In this document: in pieces, positions 1 through 12,200 of the stretch | Layout of the letters: each line of letters opens with the position of its first letter | How positions within the stretch are numbered: position 1 is the first letter of the stretch | Source of the DNA: Amaranthus tricolor | Lineage: Eukaryota > Streptophyta > Magnoliopsida > Caryophyllales > Amaranthaceae | Reading direction: 5' to 3' | NCBI RefSeq assembly: GCF_026212465.1 | Contig: NC_080047.1 | Location: 42,938,059-43,002,058, forward strand | Length of the DNA: 64,000 nucleotides | Position numbers and translations under genes: made by a program | The notes under the pieces: model-generated | What the model was told of the DNA's origin: nothing | Database searches by the model: none | Seen by the model: only the letters and a program-made list of their open reading frames with translations

Positions 1-63
1 TACTACTTAACGTCAACTATTAGTTGACCGTTAAGTTGTGTGTTGACTTGGTATGTGTGTGGC
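1..63 (+). repeat. Left terminal inverted repeat
   Basis: This matches the reverse complement of 8484-8546 with scattered substitutions and a 3-base gap after TACTAC. A related ACTACCACTTAA..GACC sequence recurs near 51087-51119, so the terminus is dispersed. Confidence 0.6.
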
Positions 64-510
64 ATGTGACTCGTTGCTTCTCTCACTGTTCATGGAGAAA
101 GATTACTCTTCACTCACAGCTACAATTCAATCAACATTTAAATTTTTTCAATTTTATTCCTCCATTAACGAATTGGTTCTTGGCTTACCACACGACTTAG
201 CGATGAAATGTCTCTTAAGAGTATTAATCACTTCTCACCCAACTCTTAGATTGGTTTCTCATCAATGGAAATCCACCATTTCTAAACCTTTATTTTTCTC
301 TCTCCATCAAATTACTAATTTCGCTGAATATCATACATTCTTGATTTAGTTTTATCTCCATCACTATCTACTGAAAAATCCACCATTTTTGAAGAATCAG
401 ATTTCATGGATATCGACATCGAGGAAGGGAAACTTGCACGTGTGGTTCTGGCCGGGGACCCACCAATTGATGAAATCGGATTGTTGAATTACAACTGAAA
501 TCGACATAGA
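53..510 (+). pseudogene. F-box protein gene fragment
   Basis: An open frame from 53 to 349 contains LVLGLPHDLAMKCLLRV followed by LRLVSHQWKS. This is the shape of an F-box: L-P-x-D-L-A, then V-S-x-x-W-K. F-box/kelch proteins carry this at the N-terminus as substrate adaptors of SCF ubiquitin ligases. The frame stops at 349. A second short coding-like stretch lies at about 405-497. No kelch repeats follow, so only the N-terminal part is present. It lies between transposon inverted repeats and its first codon is inside the left repeat, so it is probably a captured fragment. The F-box call rests on the motif alone. Confidence 0.45.
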
Positions 511-1130
511 GTATTTAAATAATTTTTTTTTCTTTCTTCTCATGAATCAACATTCTTGATTTTTAATTTTTTTCCTCTTTTTACAATATTCTTTTATTTT
601 ATGTCATAAAAACCAAAAGACTTTTCTCTTTCCTGATTCAACCTTCTTTGGACACAACCACACCCATTCTCACCATTACATTCTCAAACAAAAACCAAAA
701 ATCCAATGTGCTCTTCTTTTCGACATTCTCTTTGAAAATTAGGGTAGAAAACCCAAAATTCGAAGGCAATTGTTAAGTTAGAAGGAAAGAAGAAATGGTG
801 GGATGTAAATGAACGGGAAATAATGGAGTTTAATTAGAAAATAAAAGTTTAGAAAAGGTTGAAAATAACATGGGTGAGATTCCAAAGGGGTAAATAGGTA
901 GGTTTAATTGATTGATACTGAAAATGATAATATTTGTGTGATGAAAAATGGGGAGAATAGTGATGGGGAGGGAATGTTTATATTGGAATCGGAAAAATTA
1001 ATGGAAAAATTAATTGGAGATGGATACATGTAAGTACTCCATTAAGATTTTTAAAATTCATTTTCTCAGCTATAATTGCTTTGATTTAAATGGAGGAAAT
1101 GACACATTTAGTGAATTCTCGTGCCACACA
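350..1130. other. Non-coding interior of the inverted-repeat element
   Basis: Apart from the short coding-like tail of the F-box fragment, I see AT-rich sequence with no supported gene. The last five bases (ACACA, 1126-1130) are one copy of the copia target duplication. Confidence 0.5.
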
Positions 1131-1343
1131 TGTTAGTATATAAGGGTATTTGGGTCTTTACTCAAATAACACCTCAGCAAATTCTTTGATTATTTTGTTA
1201 GTATATAAGGATGTATGCTTCTCTTTGTTCTTCAAGCATATGCTTTGTATTTGATAGAATCAAGTTTTCTATCAAGAAATAATCTCTGTAAAATCTTTCT
1301 CCCTTGTTCAAAAACATCAATGTCTTTCTTGTGTATTTCTACA
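1131..1343 (+). repeat. 5' LTR of copia element
   Basis: It begins TGTTAG and ends TCTACA. TTAGTATATAAGG occurs twice inside (1133 and about 1199), and the TATATAA cores could be promoter elements. It differs from the 3' LTR at four of 213 positions. Confidence 0.93.
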
Positions 1344-1357
1344 TGGTATCAGAGCGG
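1344..1357 (+). other. Primer binding site (initiator Met-tRNA type)
   Basis: TGGTATCAGAGC directly abuts the 5' LTR. It is the usual copia sequence complementary to the 3' end of initiator methionine tRNA, which primes minus-strand DNA synthesis. Confidence 0.92.
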
Positions 1358-1846
1358 GCGATGATCCATCCGAAAGCATGTCGATTCCGATTATACAGCA
1401 AACATTCTTTCTTCAATTGCGAACGATTCACTCGACAAATTCTCACATTCAAACTCGCCTCTGCCATAGCTAGTTCAACAGCTTGTTCTTCTTGCTTCAA
1501 TTTGGAAAAGAACGGATAAATACTGATTCCGAAAAATATAACTTGATCATTCAAGTGATTGAATCTTTAATTGAAAAGAATCTTCTGGTACAGCAAACCC
1601 TAAAAATAAGAGTTATATTTGTGGTCGGCAATTTGGTCAGGGAAATTGATCCTTGTGGAATTTCTGTCTTTAATCTTTGTTCAATTTGTTGAAATTGTTG
1701 ATTCTTGTTGAAAATTTCAAGTAGAATCTTTGATCATTGTTGCTGTTGTTCTGAAACCTAAGAATCGACAATTGATAAACCTCAATAGAAATTGAATATT
1801 TGTTTGCTGGTGTTTCATTTAATTCATTCAGCCTTTATATCCAACA

Positions 1847-2936
1847 ATGTCTTTGGAAAAACTACCTAAAACACAAGATCCTAGTAGTGTGTTCTTCATT
1901 CATCCTAATGAGAATCCTGGTGTGTCTCTAGTGTATGAAAAGTTTGCTGGTGAAAATTATGGTGAATGGAAAAGAAGTATGGTCATTGCTTTAGCAGCCA
2001 AGAATAAATTATGTTTTGTTGATGGAAATCTTGAAAAACCTCAAACTACAGATCTTGATTTCAAAGCATGGGAAAGATGTAATAATCTCATCATTTCTTA
2101 CCTGCTTAATTCACTAGATGCATCGATCTCAAGGAGTGTGTTATACTTCTCTACTGCAAGAGAGATCTGGAAAGACCTAGAAGAAAGATATGATCAAAGT
2201 TCAGGACCACAGCTTTTTCACACTTCAACAGAATTTAGCTGAACTATATCAGACTTCTTCAATGTCTGTTGCAGAATTTTTCACAAAAATGAAGGCTCTG
2301 TGGGATCAAATCAATGGAATTAATCCTATTCCAGTATGCAGCTGCAACAAATGTTCTTGCAATTTAACTCAGAAATTTTTAAAAGCTCAAGAAGGTGAAA
2401 GGATTGTGTATTTCTTAATGAGACTTAATCCAAAATTTGCCAATATTAGGACCAATATTCTAATGATGCAACCCTTACCTAACATTGCTCTAGCCTACAG
2501 ATTGATCATTCAAGAAGAAAAGCAATAGAGTATAACAAAAATTTCTTCACAAAATGATCAACCAATGGCATTTGCTGGAAATTTCAATAGAAGACCAGAA
2601 TTCAAGAAACCACATTTTCAACAGAATACTTCTCAATCTCATATCAATCTTGGAAGTTTTCCAAGGCCTTATCAAGGAGGTGTCACTCAAAGGAAGCTTA
2701 ATGGATTCATGAATGGTGCTATGCAATGCACTTACTGCCATAAAAAAGGTCATAATAAAGAAAACTGCTGGGAGTTGAAAGGATTTCCACCCGGACATCC
2801 AAAGTTCAAAGGCAAGAGAGCAGCACACGTGGCACTCATTGATGATACAACTGATGATGAAGTCACTATCTCAAATAATCAGTACCAGCAGTACATACAA
2901 TGGCTAAATGAACAGCAAAAGGATAGCAAGACATAG
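1847..2936 (+). pseudogene. copia gag (nucleocapsid), broken
   Basis: The first segment starts at ATG 1847 and contains YEKFAGENYGEWKRSM, a copia gag N-terminal type (UBN2/retrotran_gag). A one-base loss near 2215 shifts the frame. The remainder continues with MSVAEFFTKMKALWDQI. A TAG at 2526-2528 interrupts it. A CCHC zinc knuckle, CTYCHKKGHNKENC (C-x2-C-x4-H-x4-C), follows near 2729-2770. Another TAG at 2934-2936 separates gag from protease in the same frame. The intact protein would package the element RNA. Confidence 0.9.
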
Positions 2937-5900
2937 TCATCATCATCTGGGGTTCACTCAAATAATCACGCACATATGCCTGTTCATGCTAATACAGCAA
3001 CAATTGCACTTACTGACAAACATACAGGTACTTGCTTACTCTCATCTTCTAACACGAAGTGGATTGTGGATTCTGGAGCAACAGATTATGTGTGTGCTAA
3101 TCTGGATCAGTTTACATGTTTTTGCGAAAACAGAAGTATACCTAATACTATTTATATTGCAAATGGTAAGAAAGTAAAAATTGAGCATATAGGAGAAGTT
3201 AAATTGGATAATGGAATTCTGCTCAAAGATGTTAAGCATGTACCTGATTTTAAATACAACTTAATATCCACACACAAGTTATGCAAAGACATGAAATGCA
3301 AAGTAGTATTCACTCATGATAAGTGTTTACTACAGGATCATTCTCAGAAGATTTCCTAGTTCTTGGTGAAATACACAATGGTTTATATGCTGTCAATTCA
3401 AATGAAACAAAGGAAACAGGAGTGGTTACTTGCACAGCAGACTCAATTGAAGACTTCAAGCTTTGGCATTTAAGATTGGGTCACATACCTTTCTCAAAAA
3501 TGCAGTCTATAAATAGTAGTTTTAATAATGTTCCTATGAAAGAAGAAATCATATGTCATATATGCCCTAAGGCAAGACAAAGTAGAAAACATTTCCCTAT
3601 CAGTACCATAAGATCCACTAGATGTTTTGAGTTACACTAGTGGAAAAAACCTCGTTTGCTGCGGTTTTTTTGCCATTATTTGCTACGGTTTTGGCCCCCA
3701 GCAATAGTGATAGCAGCAAAATGTCCTACTTTAAATGCTGCGGTTCAAAACCGCAGCAAATAAGAGCATTATTTGCTGCGGTCATGGGCTAAAACCGCAG
3801 CAAATAATGGGTGTTATTTGCTGCGGTCATGGGCTAAAACCGCAGCAATAAGTGTCTTTTTTTTTTCTTTTTCCGTTTAATCCTTATAATAATGCAATAA
3901 TATTACAATGTAATAACAGTGATTAATCCAATGATAATCACAGATAATCAACATTAATCTCTTTGTAATAATAAACTCTCGCTCGTATATATATATAATA
4001 TAATATGTACGTACATATATATATATATATACATTAAATAAACTATAAAAAATAATCAATAGTAATTACAATTTATCAAGGACAAATATTAGCAAGATAC
4101 ACGGCAATCTTGTCTTTTAATTCGCGCATCTCTTCACTTCTCAAAGCGCGTGTTTCCCTCGGAATGTCGTTTAAAACCTATATTATAATATTAAAAAATA
4201 AAAGCTATTAATATAGAAACATTAGATTTTACCAATAATATATTTAATTAAATTCCGACGATTCAATGCTTCCATACATCCAAGAACGATCGTTTGTCAT
4301 CCTAATTAGTGTGATTAATTGATTCAAAACAAAACTAATACACAACTTTTAAACATATATACTTAACGAACTCTAAATAACCACAAAATTAAGTAATAAT
4401 CATTCATTTAACACTAATTAATCCAAATAATAACACAATGTTCATTTAACACTATCCAAATGATGTTTATTATAGTAACTATAATTAATAATATTCATAT
4501 AAAAAAAATAAAAATAAAATCACATTCATAAACTTGGACAACTAATTAACATTCATATCAACAACTCATTCATTCATTTAACCATAAACAACGCTAATTA
4601 AACCTAATTTACAAACTAGAAATAAATTATGATAAATTTAAAACATAAAAAACACACACATTGATAAATAAAATGAAGAAACTACTTAAAAATATAACAA
4701 ACCATGATATATATGATAAATTTAAAACTTAAAAACAACAACAACATATACATTCATAAAGTATGACAAATTTAAACCTAACTTACAAAATCAAAATGAA
4801 AATGATACCTTGAATTTCGTGGGTTTTGGTGGGTTAGTATAACCTATACAATAAAAAAAAATTAGTATAAAAAAACTAAATCCCTAAAACATAATGAAGT
4901 TGAAGAATTTAAATTAAGCTTGAAAAAATAATACCTTGAAGAACAATATAAGAATGTTCGATAATGAAGTTTGAAGTTTGAAGAATGTTTTGAAGAATGT
5001 TCGATGTTTGAAGTTTGATAATGAACAAGAGAAGTTTGAGAGAATTCTGGAATGGAACGGCTGTTTGAAGAAGATGATGATGTTCGATGTTTGAAGAAGA
5101 TTAAGGGTTTGAAGAATTCTGGAAAGTTTGATAATGTTCGATGATGTTTGAAGAAGATGAAGTTTGAAGAATTATAGTTTATGAATGAAACAGAAGAACT
5201 GTTGTGCGTATGTTTGAAGAACTGCTGTGCGTGCGTTTGTTTTGAGTGTTTGTTTTGAAGAATGAAACAGAAGCTTAAGGGTTATATTATGAAAATATAA
5301 ACGTTAGAGCAAATGCAAGGCGCCATTTTGAAACCCTATTTGCTGCAGTCAATAAGATAAACCGCAACAATTAATGCTGATGAATTTTAAAGGTTATTGA
5401 ATAAGGGTTATTTGCTGCGGGTAATGAAGAACCGGAGCAATTAAATGTGATTTTTTGCTGCGGGCATATACCTAACCGCAGCAATTGAAGCTGCTCATAC
5501 GTATTTGCTGCGGTTAAGTCCCAAAACCGCAGCAATTAATGTTTTCTTTATTTTTTCTAATTCTTTTTCCTACTTATTGCTGCGTATGTACATAAACCGC
5601 GGCAAATGATTAGCAGCAAATACGTTTTTTTCCACTAGTGTTACTTCATATTGATGTATGGGGACCATTTAAGGTTTTGACTCATGACAAATGTTGTATG
5701 TTCCTAACTATTGTGGATGATTACTCAAGGCACACTTGGATATTTTTACTAAAACACAAAAATGATGTGGTTGTTGTTGTTAATAACTTTGCTGCTTTTG
5801 TACAGAATCAGTTTAATGTGCATATTGGCACCGTTAGATCAGATAATGCTAAGGAACTATGTGAAGGTGATATGTTAAAATTCTACTTAAAAAATGGTGT

Positions 5901-8257
5901 TTTGCACCAAAGAACTTGTGCTGAAACTCCCCAACAAAATGGAGTTGCTGAGAGAAAGCATAGCCACTTGTTGGAAACAGCCAGGAGTTTGTATTTTCAA
6001 TCCAATCTTCCAGAAAAGTTTTGGGGGGGAATGTTTGTTGTGTGCATGTCATCTGATCAATAGGATAGGGCTCAGCAGCATTGCTTTCATATCACCCTAT
6101 GAGAAACTGTTTGGAAAGAAACCTTCATTAAAACACTTAAGAGTGTTTAGTTGTCTTTGTTTTGTCTCTACCCTAAAATCTCATAGAAACAAATTTGATC
6201 AAAGAGCTACAAGCTGTGTGTTCTTAGGGTATCCATCTAACCAAAAGGCTTACAAACTTCTGAACTTGCAGACTCATAAAATCATAATATCTAGAGATGT
6301 CACTTTTCATGAGAATCATTTACCCTTTCATTATTCTTCCACACCACATAAACCACTACCTATTTTCCTTCCTGCTCACACTGAAATTCAACCTACATTA
6401 TTTTCCTCTGCTCTTGATCCTTTCACTCTCTCTTATGAAAACTCAGAACTTGACACCTCTTCAAAAAATGTCAGTCAAACAGAAACCACATATTCAAACA
6501 TCAATCTTGACATTACACAAAATTCTGACCCACCTATTTCTCACCCCCAACCAACAACCATAACCTCTAATCTCAGACAATCTACAAGACAACATAAGCC
6601 ACCTTCTTACCTAAATTTTTATGTTTGCTCTCTTTCTTCTTAGATGTCTCATTGGTGTAATTTAGTGGAATTTTCATTTCTACCATCAAAAGCTCAGGAA
6701 CATATTCAAGTGCTTGATAAGGTCACTGAACCAGTAAACTATGAAGAAGCAGCCAAGGACCCAGGATGGATAGCTGCAATGCACAAGGAAATTGAAGCAT
6801 TAGAAGGTAATAAAACATGGAGTCTTGTTCCACTTCCCAAAGGTAAAAAACCTATAGGAAGTAAATGGATTTACAAAGTTAAATTGAAAGCTGATGGGAA
6901 TGTTGAAAGACTAAAGGCCAAACTAGTGGCAAAAGGGTTCTCACAAAGGTATGGTGTAGACTACATCGAAACCTTCTCACCAGTTATAAAGATGACTACA
7001 GTAAGATGCCTCATAGCACTTGCAGCTAGCAAAAATTGGACACTACATCAGCTGGACATCAATAACGCCTTTCTTCATGGAGAATTGCATGAAGAGGTGT
7101 ACATGAAGGCTCCAAAGGGAGTTTCTAATCCCAATAACTTAGTCTGCAAATTATATAAATCTTTATATGGTCTTAAACAAGCTTCTCGGCAGTGGTTTGC
7201 TAGACTCACCATGGAACTTCTACATAAAGGGTTTCATCAATCTATAAATGATTATTCTCTTTTCATCAAAGACTGTGCAAAGGACTTCATAGTTATAGTT
7301 GTGTATGTTGATGATATCATCATCACTGGCAACAATGAGCATGCTATAAAAGATCTCAAATTACATTTACATCACATATTCAGCATTAAAGACTTAGGAC
7401 ACCTCAATTATTTTCTTGGAATAGAAGTGTCCTATGTTACAGAGGGTATAGTTCTCACTCAGCAGAAATTCACCAAAGAAATACTTGCAGAATGTGGTTT
7501 TGACACTAGTAAGGCTACTAAAACTCCCTTACCAGCTAATGTCAAGCTGCTCAATGATGAAGGAGAGGTGTATTCAGACCCTAGTCACTACAAATGTCTT
7601 GTTGAAAAACTAAATTTTCTCACTCACACAAGACCAGATCTCTCATTCTCTGTACAAGCCCTCAGTCAGTTTCTTCAACAGCCCAGATTACCTCATGTTC
7701 ATGCACTTATACATGTACTTAGGTATCTTAATCATACTTCAGGGCAAGGAATTCTACTGCAAGCAACACCTCAACTCACCCTTCATGCTTATTCAGACTC
7801 TGATTGGGCTTCCTGCCCTAATACCAGAAGATCTATTACTGGTTATATCATGCTCCTTGGTTAGTCACCTATTTCTTGGAAATCTAATAAGCAAAATACA
7901 GTGTCTAGATCTTGCTCAGAAGCAGAATACAGAGCTATGGCAGCTGCTTCTTCTGAAATAACTTGGTTAGTAAGGTTACTCCAAGAACTAGGCATCAAAG
8001 ATTTGTTACCAATAGCACTCAAATGTGACAATCAGTCAGCCATACAACTTGGAAAGAATCCAATATTGCATGAAAGAACCAAACATGTAGAACTTGACTA
8101 TCATTTCACTAGAGACAAGGTTATGAAAGGTCTCATCGAACTCATGTATACCCCTTCTCAAGAACAGTTAGCTGATCTCTTTACTAAAGCTCTTCCTTCT
8201 CCTCAACACAATCATCTATTGAGCAAGCTAGGGATTCATGATACTCATGCTCCCTAG
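2937..8257 (+). pseudogene. copia pol: protease, integrase, reverse transcriptase, RNase H, broken
   Basis: Protease is shown by WIVDSGATDYV at about 3060. A frameshift lies near 3330-3357. The integrase zinc region contains WHLRLGHIPFSKM. The integrase core starts with LHIDVWGPF and has the later Asp in RSDNAKE and the Glu in QQNGVAERK. The CACTA element splits this domain, and removing it with one TTA restores the frame. A run of Gs near 6025 shifts the frame again, and TAG codons at 6641 and 7862 interrupt it. Reverse transcriptase has the catalytic YVDDIIITG near 7300. RNase H carries SDSDWASCP and the C-terminal SCSEAEYRAM. Confidence 0.92.
3635..5640. mobile_element. Non-autonomous CACTA (En/Spm) element inside copia pol
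   Basis: It starts CACTAGTGGAAAAAA and ends with the exact reverse complement, TTTTTTCCACTAGTG. A 3-bp TTA duplication lies on each side (3632-3634 and 5641-5643), as expected for CACTA. Both subterminal regions hold many copies of a motif around TTTGCTGCGGTTTT and its complement AAAACCGCAGCAAATA, which would be transposase-binding repeats. No transposase frame is visible in the AT-rich interior, so it would need a helper. A TA-rich run lies at about 3985-4033. Confidence 0.95.
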
Positions 8258-8269
8258 GTTGAGGGGGGA
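8258..8269 (+). other. Polypurine tract of copia element
   Basis: GGTTGAGGGGGGA sits directly before the 3' LTR and after the last polyprotein stop. This is the usual plus-strand primer. Confidence 0.85.
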
Positions 8270-8482
8270 TTTTAGTATATAAGGGTATTTGGGTCTTTAC
8301 CCAAATAACACCTCAACAAATTCTTTGATTATTTTGTTAGTATATAAGGATGTATGCTTCTCTTTGTTCTTCAAGCATATGCTTTGTATTTGATAGAATC
8401 AAGTTTTCTATCAAGAAATAATCTCTGTAAAATCCTTCTCCCTTGTTCAAAAACATCAATGTCTTTCTTGTGTATTTCTACA
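8270..8482 (+). repeat. 3' LTR of copia element
   Basis: It has the same length as the 5' LTR. It begins TT rather than TG, a terminal mutation, and ends TCTACA. ACACA follows as the target duplication. Confidence 0.93.
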
Positions 8483-8483
8483 A

Positions 8484-8546
8484 CACACATGCTAGGTCAA
8501 TACATAAGTTGACGGTCAACTAACGGTTGACATTAAGTGGTAGTAT
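8484..8546 (-). repeat. Right terminal inverted repeat, about 300 bp upstream of the kinesin start
   Basis: It matches positions 1-63 when reversed. It contains CTAACGGTTG at 8519-8528, close to the mitosis-specific activator (MSA) core AACGG used by plant MYB3R factors. Whether it acts on the kinesin is unknown. Confidence 0.55.
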
Positions 8547-8686
8547 TTTGAAAACAATTATATTATATAAGATAATTTTTTGGAAAAAAATTAAATTAGA
8601 TATTTTTTTTGTAAAAGGATGTAGTTTTTTATAATTTAAAGTATAGTAGTTCTTTGTTATTTGAATATACGTTCGGTCAGATAAAA

Positions 8687-8694
8687 GGCGGGAA
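8687..8694 (-). promoter_or_regulatory. Putative E2F site upstream of the kinesin
   Basis: GGCGGGAA (reverse TTCCCGCC) fits the E2F consensus TTSSCGSS and lies 153 bases before the start codon. E2F sites are common in plant S-phase and cell-cycle genes. One short match is only suggestive. Confidence 0.4.
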
Positions 8695-8846
8695 GATGCA
8701 ATTGAGCCCAAAAATAATCTTCTTCAACCTTCAATCTTTCACTGAATTCGTGTAACTTCAATTTCACATAGAGGAGAGAAAAAATCGTCGACAAACCCTA
8801 ATTTTGTTGGTAGAAGATAACAATTATTGGATCAAAATCAGCTGAA

Positions 8847-9167
8847 ATGGAAAGAATTTATGTAACTGTTAGGGCGAGGCCCCTTTCTACCGAAGACGCT
8901 AAATCAAGTCCTTGGAAAATTTCCGGCAACTCCATTTCTTTTCTTAATTCCTCTTCTAAGTTCGACTTTGGTATTTTTCCTATCTTTAGTCGTAGTATTT
9001 TAAGTTTTAGCAAGTTTGAAATTCGGTTTTTGGGTTTATAGGGTTGATTTTATTGCAGACAAGGTTTTTGGAGAAGAGTGTAAGACTAAGGAGGTTTATG
9101 AAGCTCGTACTCAGGAAATTGTTTCTGCAGCTGTTTCCGGATTCAATGGTTTTATCTTCTATCTTCT

Positions 9168-9207
<40 letters not shown>

Positions 9208-12200
9208 TTTGAAATGTGAATTTTTGCTGGGTTTCAATTTGGCAGCTGAGAAATTAAGGGTTGACTTAGAAATGGTATGTTGTTGAATTTTAATTATGGA
9301 GCTCAAAAACATTTAAGGTTTGTATAAAAATGGTATGATTGTCGAAAGATGTCCTAAATGTAACTTTTGTTTGCTGGGTTTTGATTTGGGAGCTGAAAAA
9401 TTTAAAGATTTAATTTTACATGGCATAATTGTTGAAAAAAATGCCTTCAAACAAAAGGTTATTTCAGTGGGGATTTTATACTGTAAATCTGTATGAATTT
9501 GTAATTTGGACATTGCTTTATAGTTTTGAAGTTGGAGAGACTGTATGAAAGGTAAGATTTTTAGTGAAATGATTGAGGATGGGCTTACATTTGAGTTAAA
9601 AATACATGTTTTTTTCATTTCAAGCTATTGAATACAGTTTCTTGTTGTCGAAAAAGTGACAACTTTGGTAACTATCTTGATTTATAGTTAATTGGGTTAA
9701 GGCGTAGTTAATTGCCCCAGCGGCATTAAGTGGCGTCATCCTAGGCAAATCTGGAGGTTCAAACAACTTTACATTAACGAGAAGTACACATGATTTAACG
9801 ATTGATAATGGTATACTTGTTGATAAACTGCCCTCAAATAAAAGCTAAATGTAGAGGGATTGTAATGCAATGAAAACTTAGTTTTAAGAGGCGTGAGGCG
9901 CACCGAGGCGCAAAAGGTCCTTTTTCTGTGGCGCAAGGGGAAGGCACTAACTTTTTGTATGCGAACACACAATTTCTCTTAAAAGTTCCAAATTAATTTT
10001 AGAACATATTTAATACTTAAAAGTTAAAACAACCTGAAATTCATATTATAATAACATATAAGTCAGCTAAACACTACTTTAGCACATAAAGTCATACGAT
10101 AATCAGATAAGTCGATAACATAGTCTTAAATTAACAAAAGAAATAAAAACTAACACAAAGACAAAGGCAGAGAAAGAAAACAATGGTTCTTGATGCTTGA
10201 AATGTTTTGTGACACACTTAAACAAACACTTATAATCTAAATCAGAATCACACGTCGGCTAGTGAAGATGATGACACTTCAAGGTTATTTTTGCTATTCT
10301 GTTTCTCAATCAATATTTTTGCTTTATGGCAAAGATAGGAGGTATATTTTTACTTTCCGTTCAATATTATCAATGCACATCTGGCATACGCGAGCGCACG
10401 AGGCGTGCGAGGTGCAAAAAGACACGTCTTTTAAGAGCCTCCTGTCGGTGTTACAACTTGACTAAAGGAGTCGTTTAAGTGGTCGCCTTTTAGCGCCTTA
10501 CCCCTAGGCACGCCTTTGGTGCACTTTTTAAAACACATAACGAAAGGTGCTGTTTTTAGAGAAATGATTGAGAATGGAATTAAATTTGAACTAAAAATAC
10601 ATTTTTTTGTTGGCTTTAGCATATTGATTGCAATAATGTTTCTTGTTCAAGAAAAGGTGACTATTTTGGTAAAAGTATTGTTGTTTAGGAATCTTTGGTC
10701 TGGGTGTATTATAGAAATTATTATGATATTAATGACTATTGAGAGGTGGATAGCAGTGTGTTAACTAATTTGTTACCCTGTTGCGAATTGCAACATGAAT
10801 CTTAAGCCATTTTAGGTGAATAATGAATTCTACAATGAAACATATAGTGAATAAAGAAACACTAGATTGTAATAATGACTCATCATTTTTTTAATATTTG
10901 TCTTTTAAGTTTATACATATTACATATTACTATTGGGGCACTATCAAAGACTTGGTAGTTACATTTCATTACTGTTTTAAAGTGACAATATTGCATATTC
11001 AGAAAGAATTTGAAATGGAAAAGTTAGTTAAAAGGGTAATATTGTGAAATGGTAGGAGTAATGTGACTCCTTTGCTTTAGTTTTTACTTTGATTTGAACC
11101 GTGATCTTTGAATTATGTGACTGATACCTTACTCTCATTTGTAGGCACTGTATTTGCATATGGGCAAACAAATAGTGGGAAAACGCATACGATGCGAGGA
11201 TCTTCTAGTGAACCAGGAGTCATCCCTCTTGCTGTTAGGGAGTTGTTTGATATAATTCATGAGGTAGGCCCGTTAATTCTATATCCTCTGTGCTCGAGGC
11301 GTAGCGAGCCTCCAATCTTTGAGGTTGTATTCTTTTGAACATCTGTTGTTGGTATTGAAAGAAAATTGCTCTTATTTCTGGTTGTTGCCATTGCTATATT
11401 CTTATCTGTGTAAAAGTTAAGCTGATTTAATTGCTATACTTACCATATCAGAAGTCTACAATCTGATGTGTTTTCTTCTCTGAAGGTTCCTGACCGGGAG
11501 TTTCTTTTGCGGATGTCCTATTTGGAGATTTATAATGAAGAGATCAATGACCTGTTGGTTCCTGAACACAGAAGACTGCAGATTCATGAAAGCCTTGATG
11601 TAACTTCGATTTCTTTTTTACTGGTTTAATGTTTGCACGTTGCATTAAATTTTATGTTTGAGTATATTAGATGACTTGAAGCCTGAAGGTAAATATTATT
11701 TGGCAGCGGGGAATATATGTAGCTGGTTTGCGTGAAGAAATTGTTGCCTCACCCGATCAGGTCCTTGATCTTATGGAATTCGGAGAATGTATGGTCTTCT
11801 TTGTTCTTGTCTCTTTGGATCCCTGTATGATTGGGAAAAATTGATGTATGTCTTCTAACTGAGAATCCTTTTTGCAGCTCATCGGCACATTGGAGAAACT
11901 AATATGAACCTGTATAGTAGCAGATCTCATACAATATTTCGTATGGTATTGCTCTGACTCTTATAAATAGCTTTTCATATTTTTGTACATCTGTTGGTCT
12001 CACTATTTCTTGTTTTAGATAATTGAGAGTCGTGATAAATCAGGAGATGAAGAGTCTAGCGACTCTTGTGATGCTGTCCGTGTCTCTGTTTTGGTATGAG
12101 GAATTCTAATATCATAATTCAATCTGATTTCCGAAATTTTCGTGTTGAACTTTTTCTTTAACCGCCTCTTGTAGTGCTGTTTTGACTTTTCTTGTAATGA

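Larger units (their letters stand above)
1131..8482 (+). mobile_element. Ty1/copia LTR retrotransposon, degenerate, with nested CACTA element
   Basis: Two 213-bp LTRs (1131-1343 and 8270-8482) bracket a gag-protease-integrase-RT-RNase H order, which is the copia arrangement. The primer binding site TGGTATCAGAGC follows the 5' LTR and a purine tract precedes the 3' LTR. The 5-bp target duplication ACACA is at 1126-1130 and 8483-8487. I count four LTR mismatches, one of which turns the 3' LTR's initial TG into TT. The polyprotein is broken by at least three frameshifts, four in-frame TAG stops and a 2-kb insertion. The copy cannot be autonomous now. Confidence 0.95.
1..8546. mobile_element. Inverted-repeat DNA transposon (Mutator-like?) split by a copia element
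   Basis: The first ~63 bases and the reverse complement of about 8484-8546 match closely. Both begin TACTAC..TTAA and carry the core TTAGTTGACCG. This makes a terminal inverted repeat pair. Without the copia insertion the element would be about 1.2 kb, with an F-box gene fragment near its left end. Long inverted repeats around a host-gene fragment suggest a Pack-MULE. The left end coincides with the start of the window, so the target duplication that would prove the superfamily cannot be seen. Confidence 0.45.

Noticed and set aside
9007..9312. Minus-strand frame with a long lysine run, and matching plus-strand phenylalanine-run frames
   Set aside because: Caused by the 35-base T tract in kinesin intron 2; no domain.
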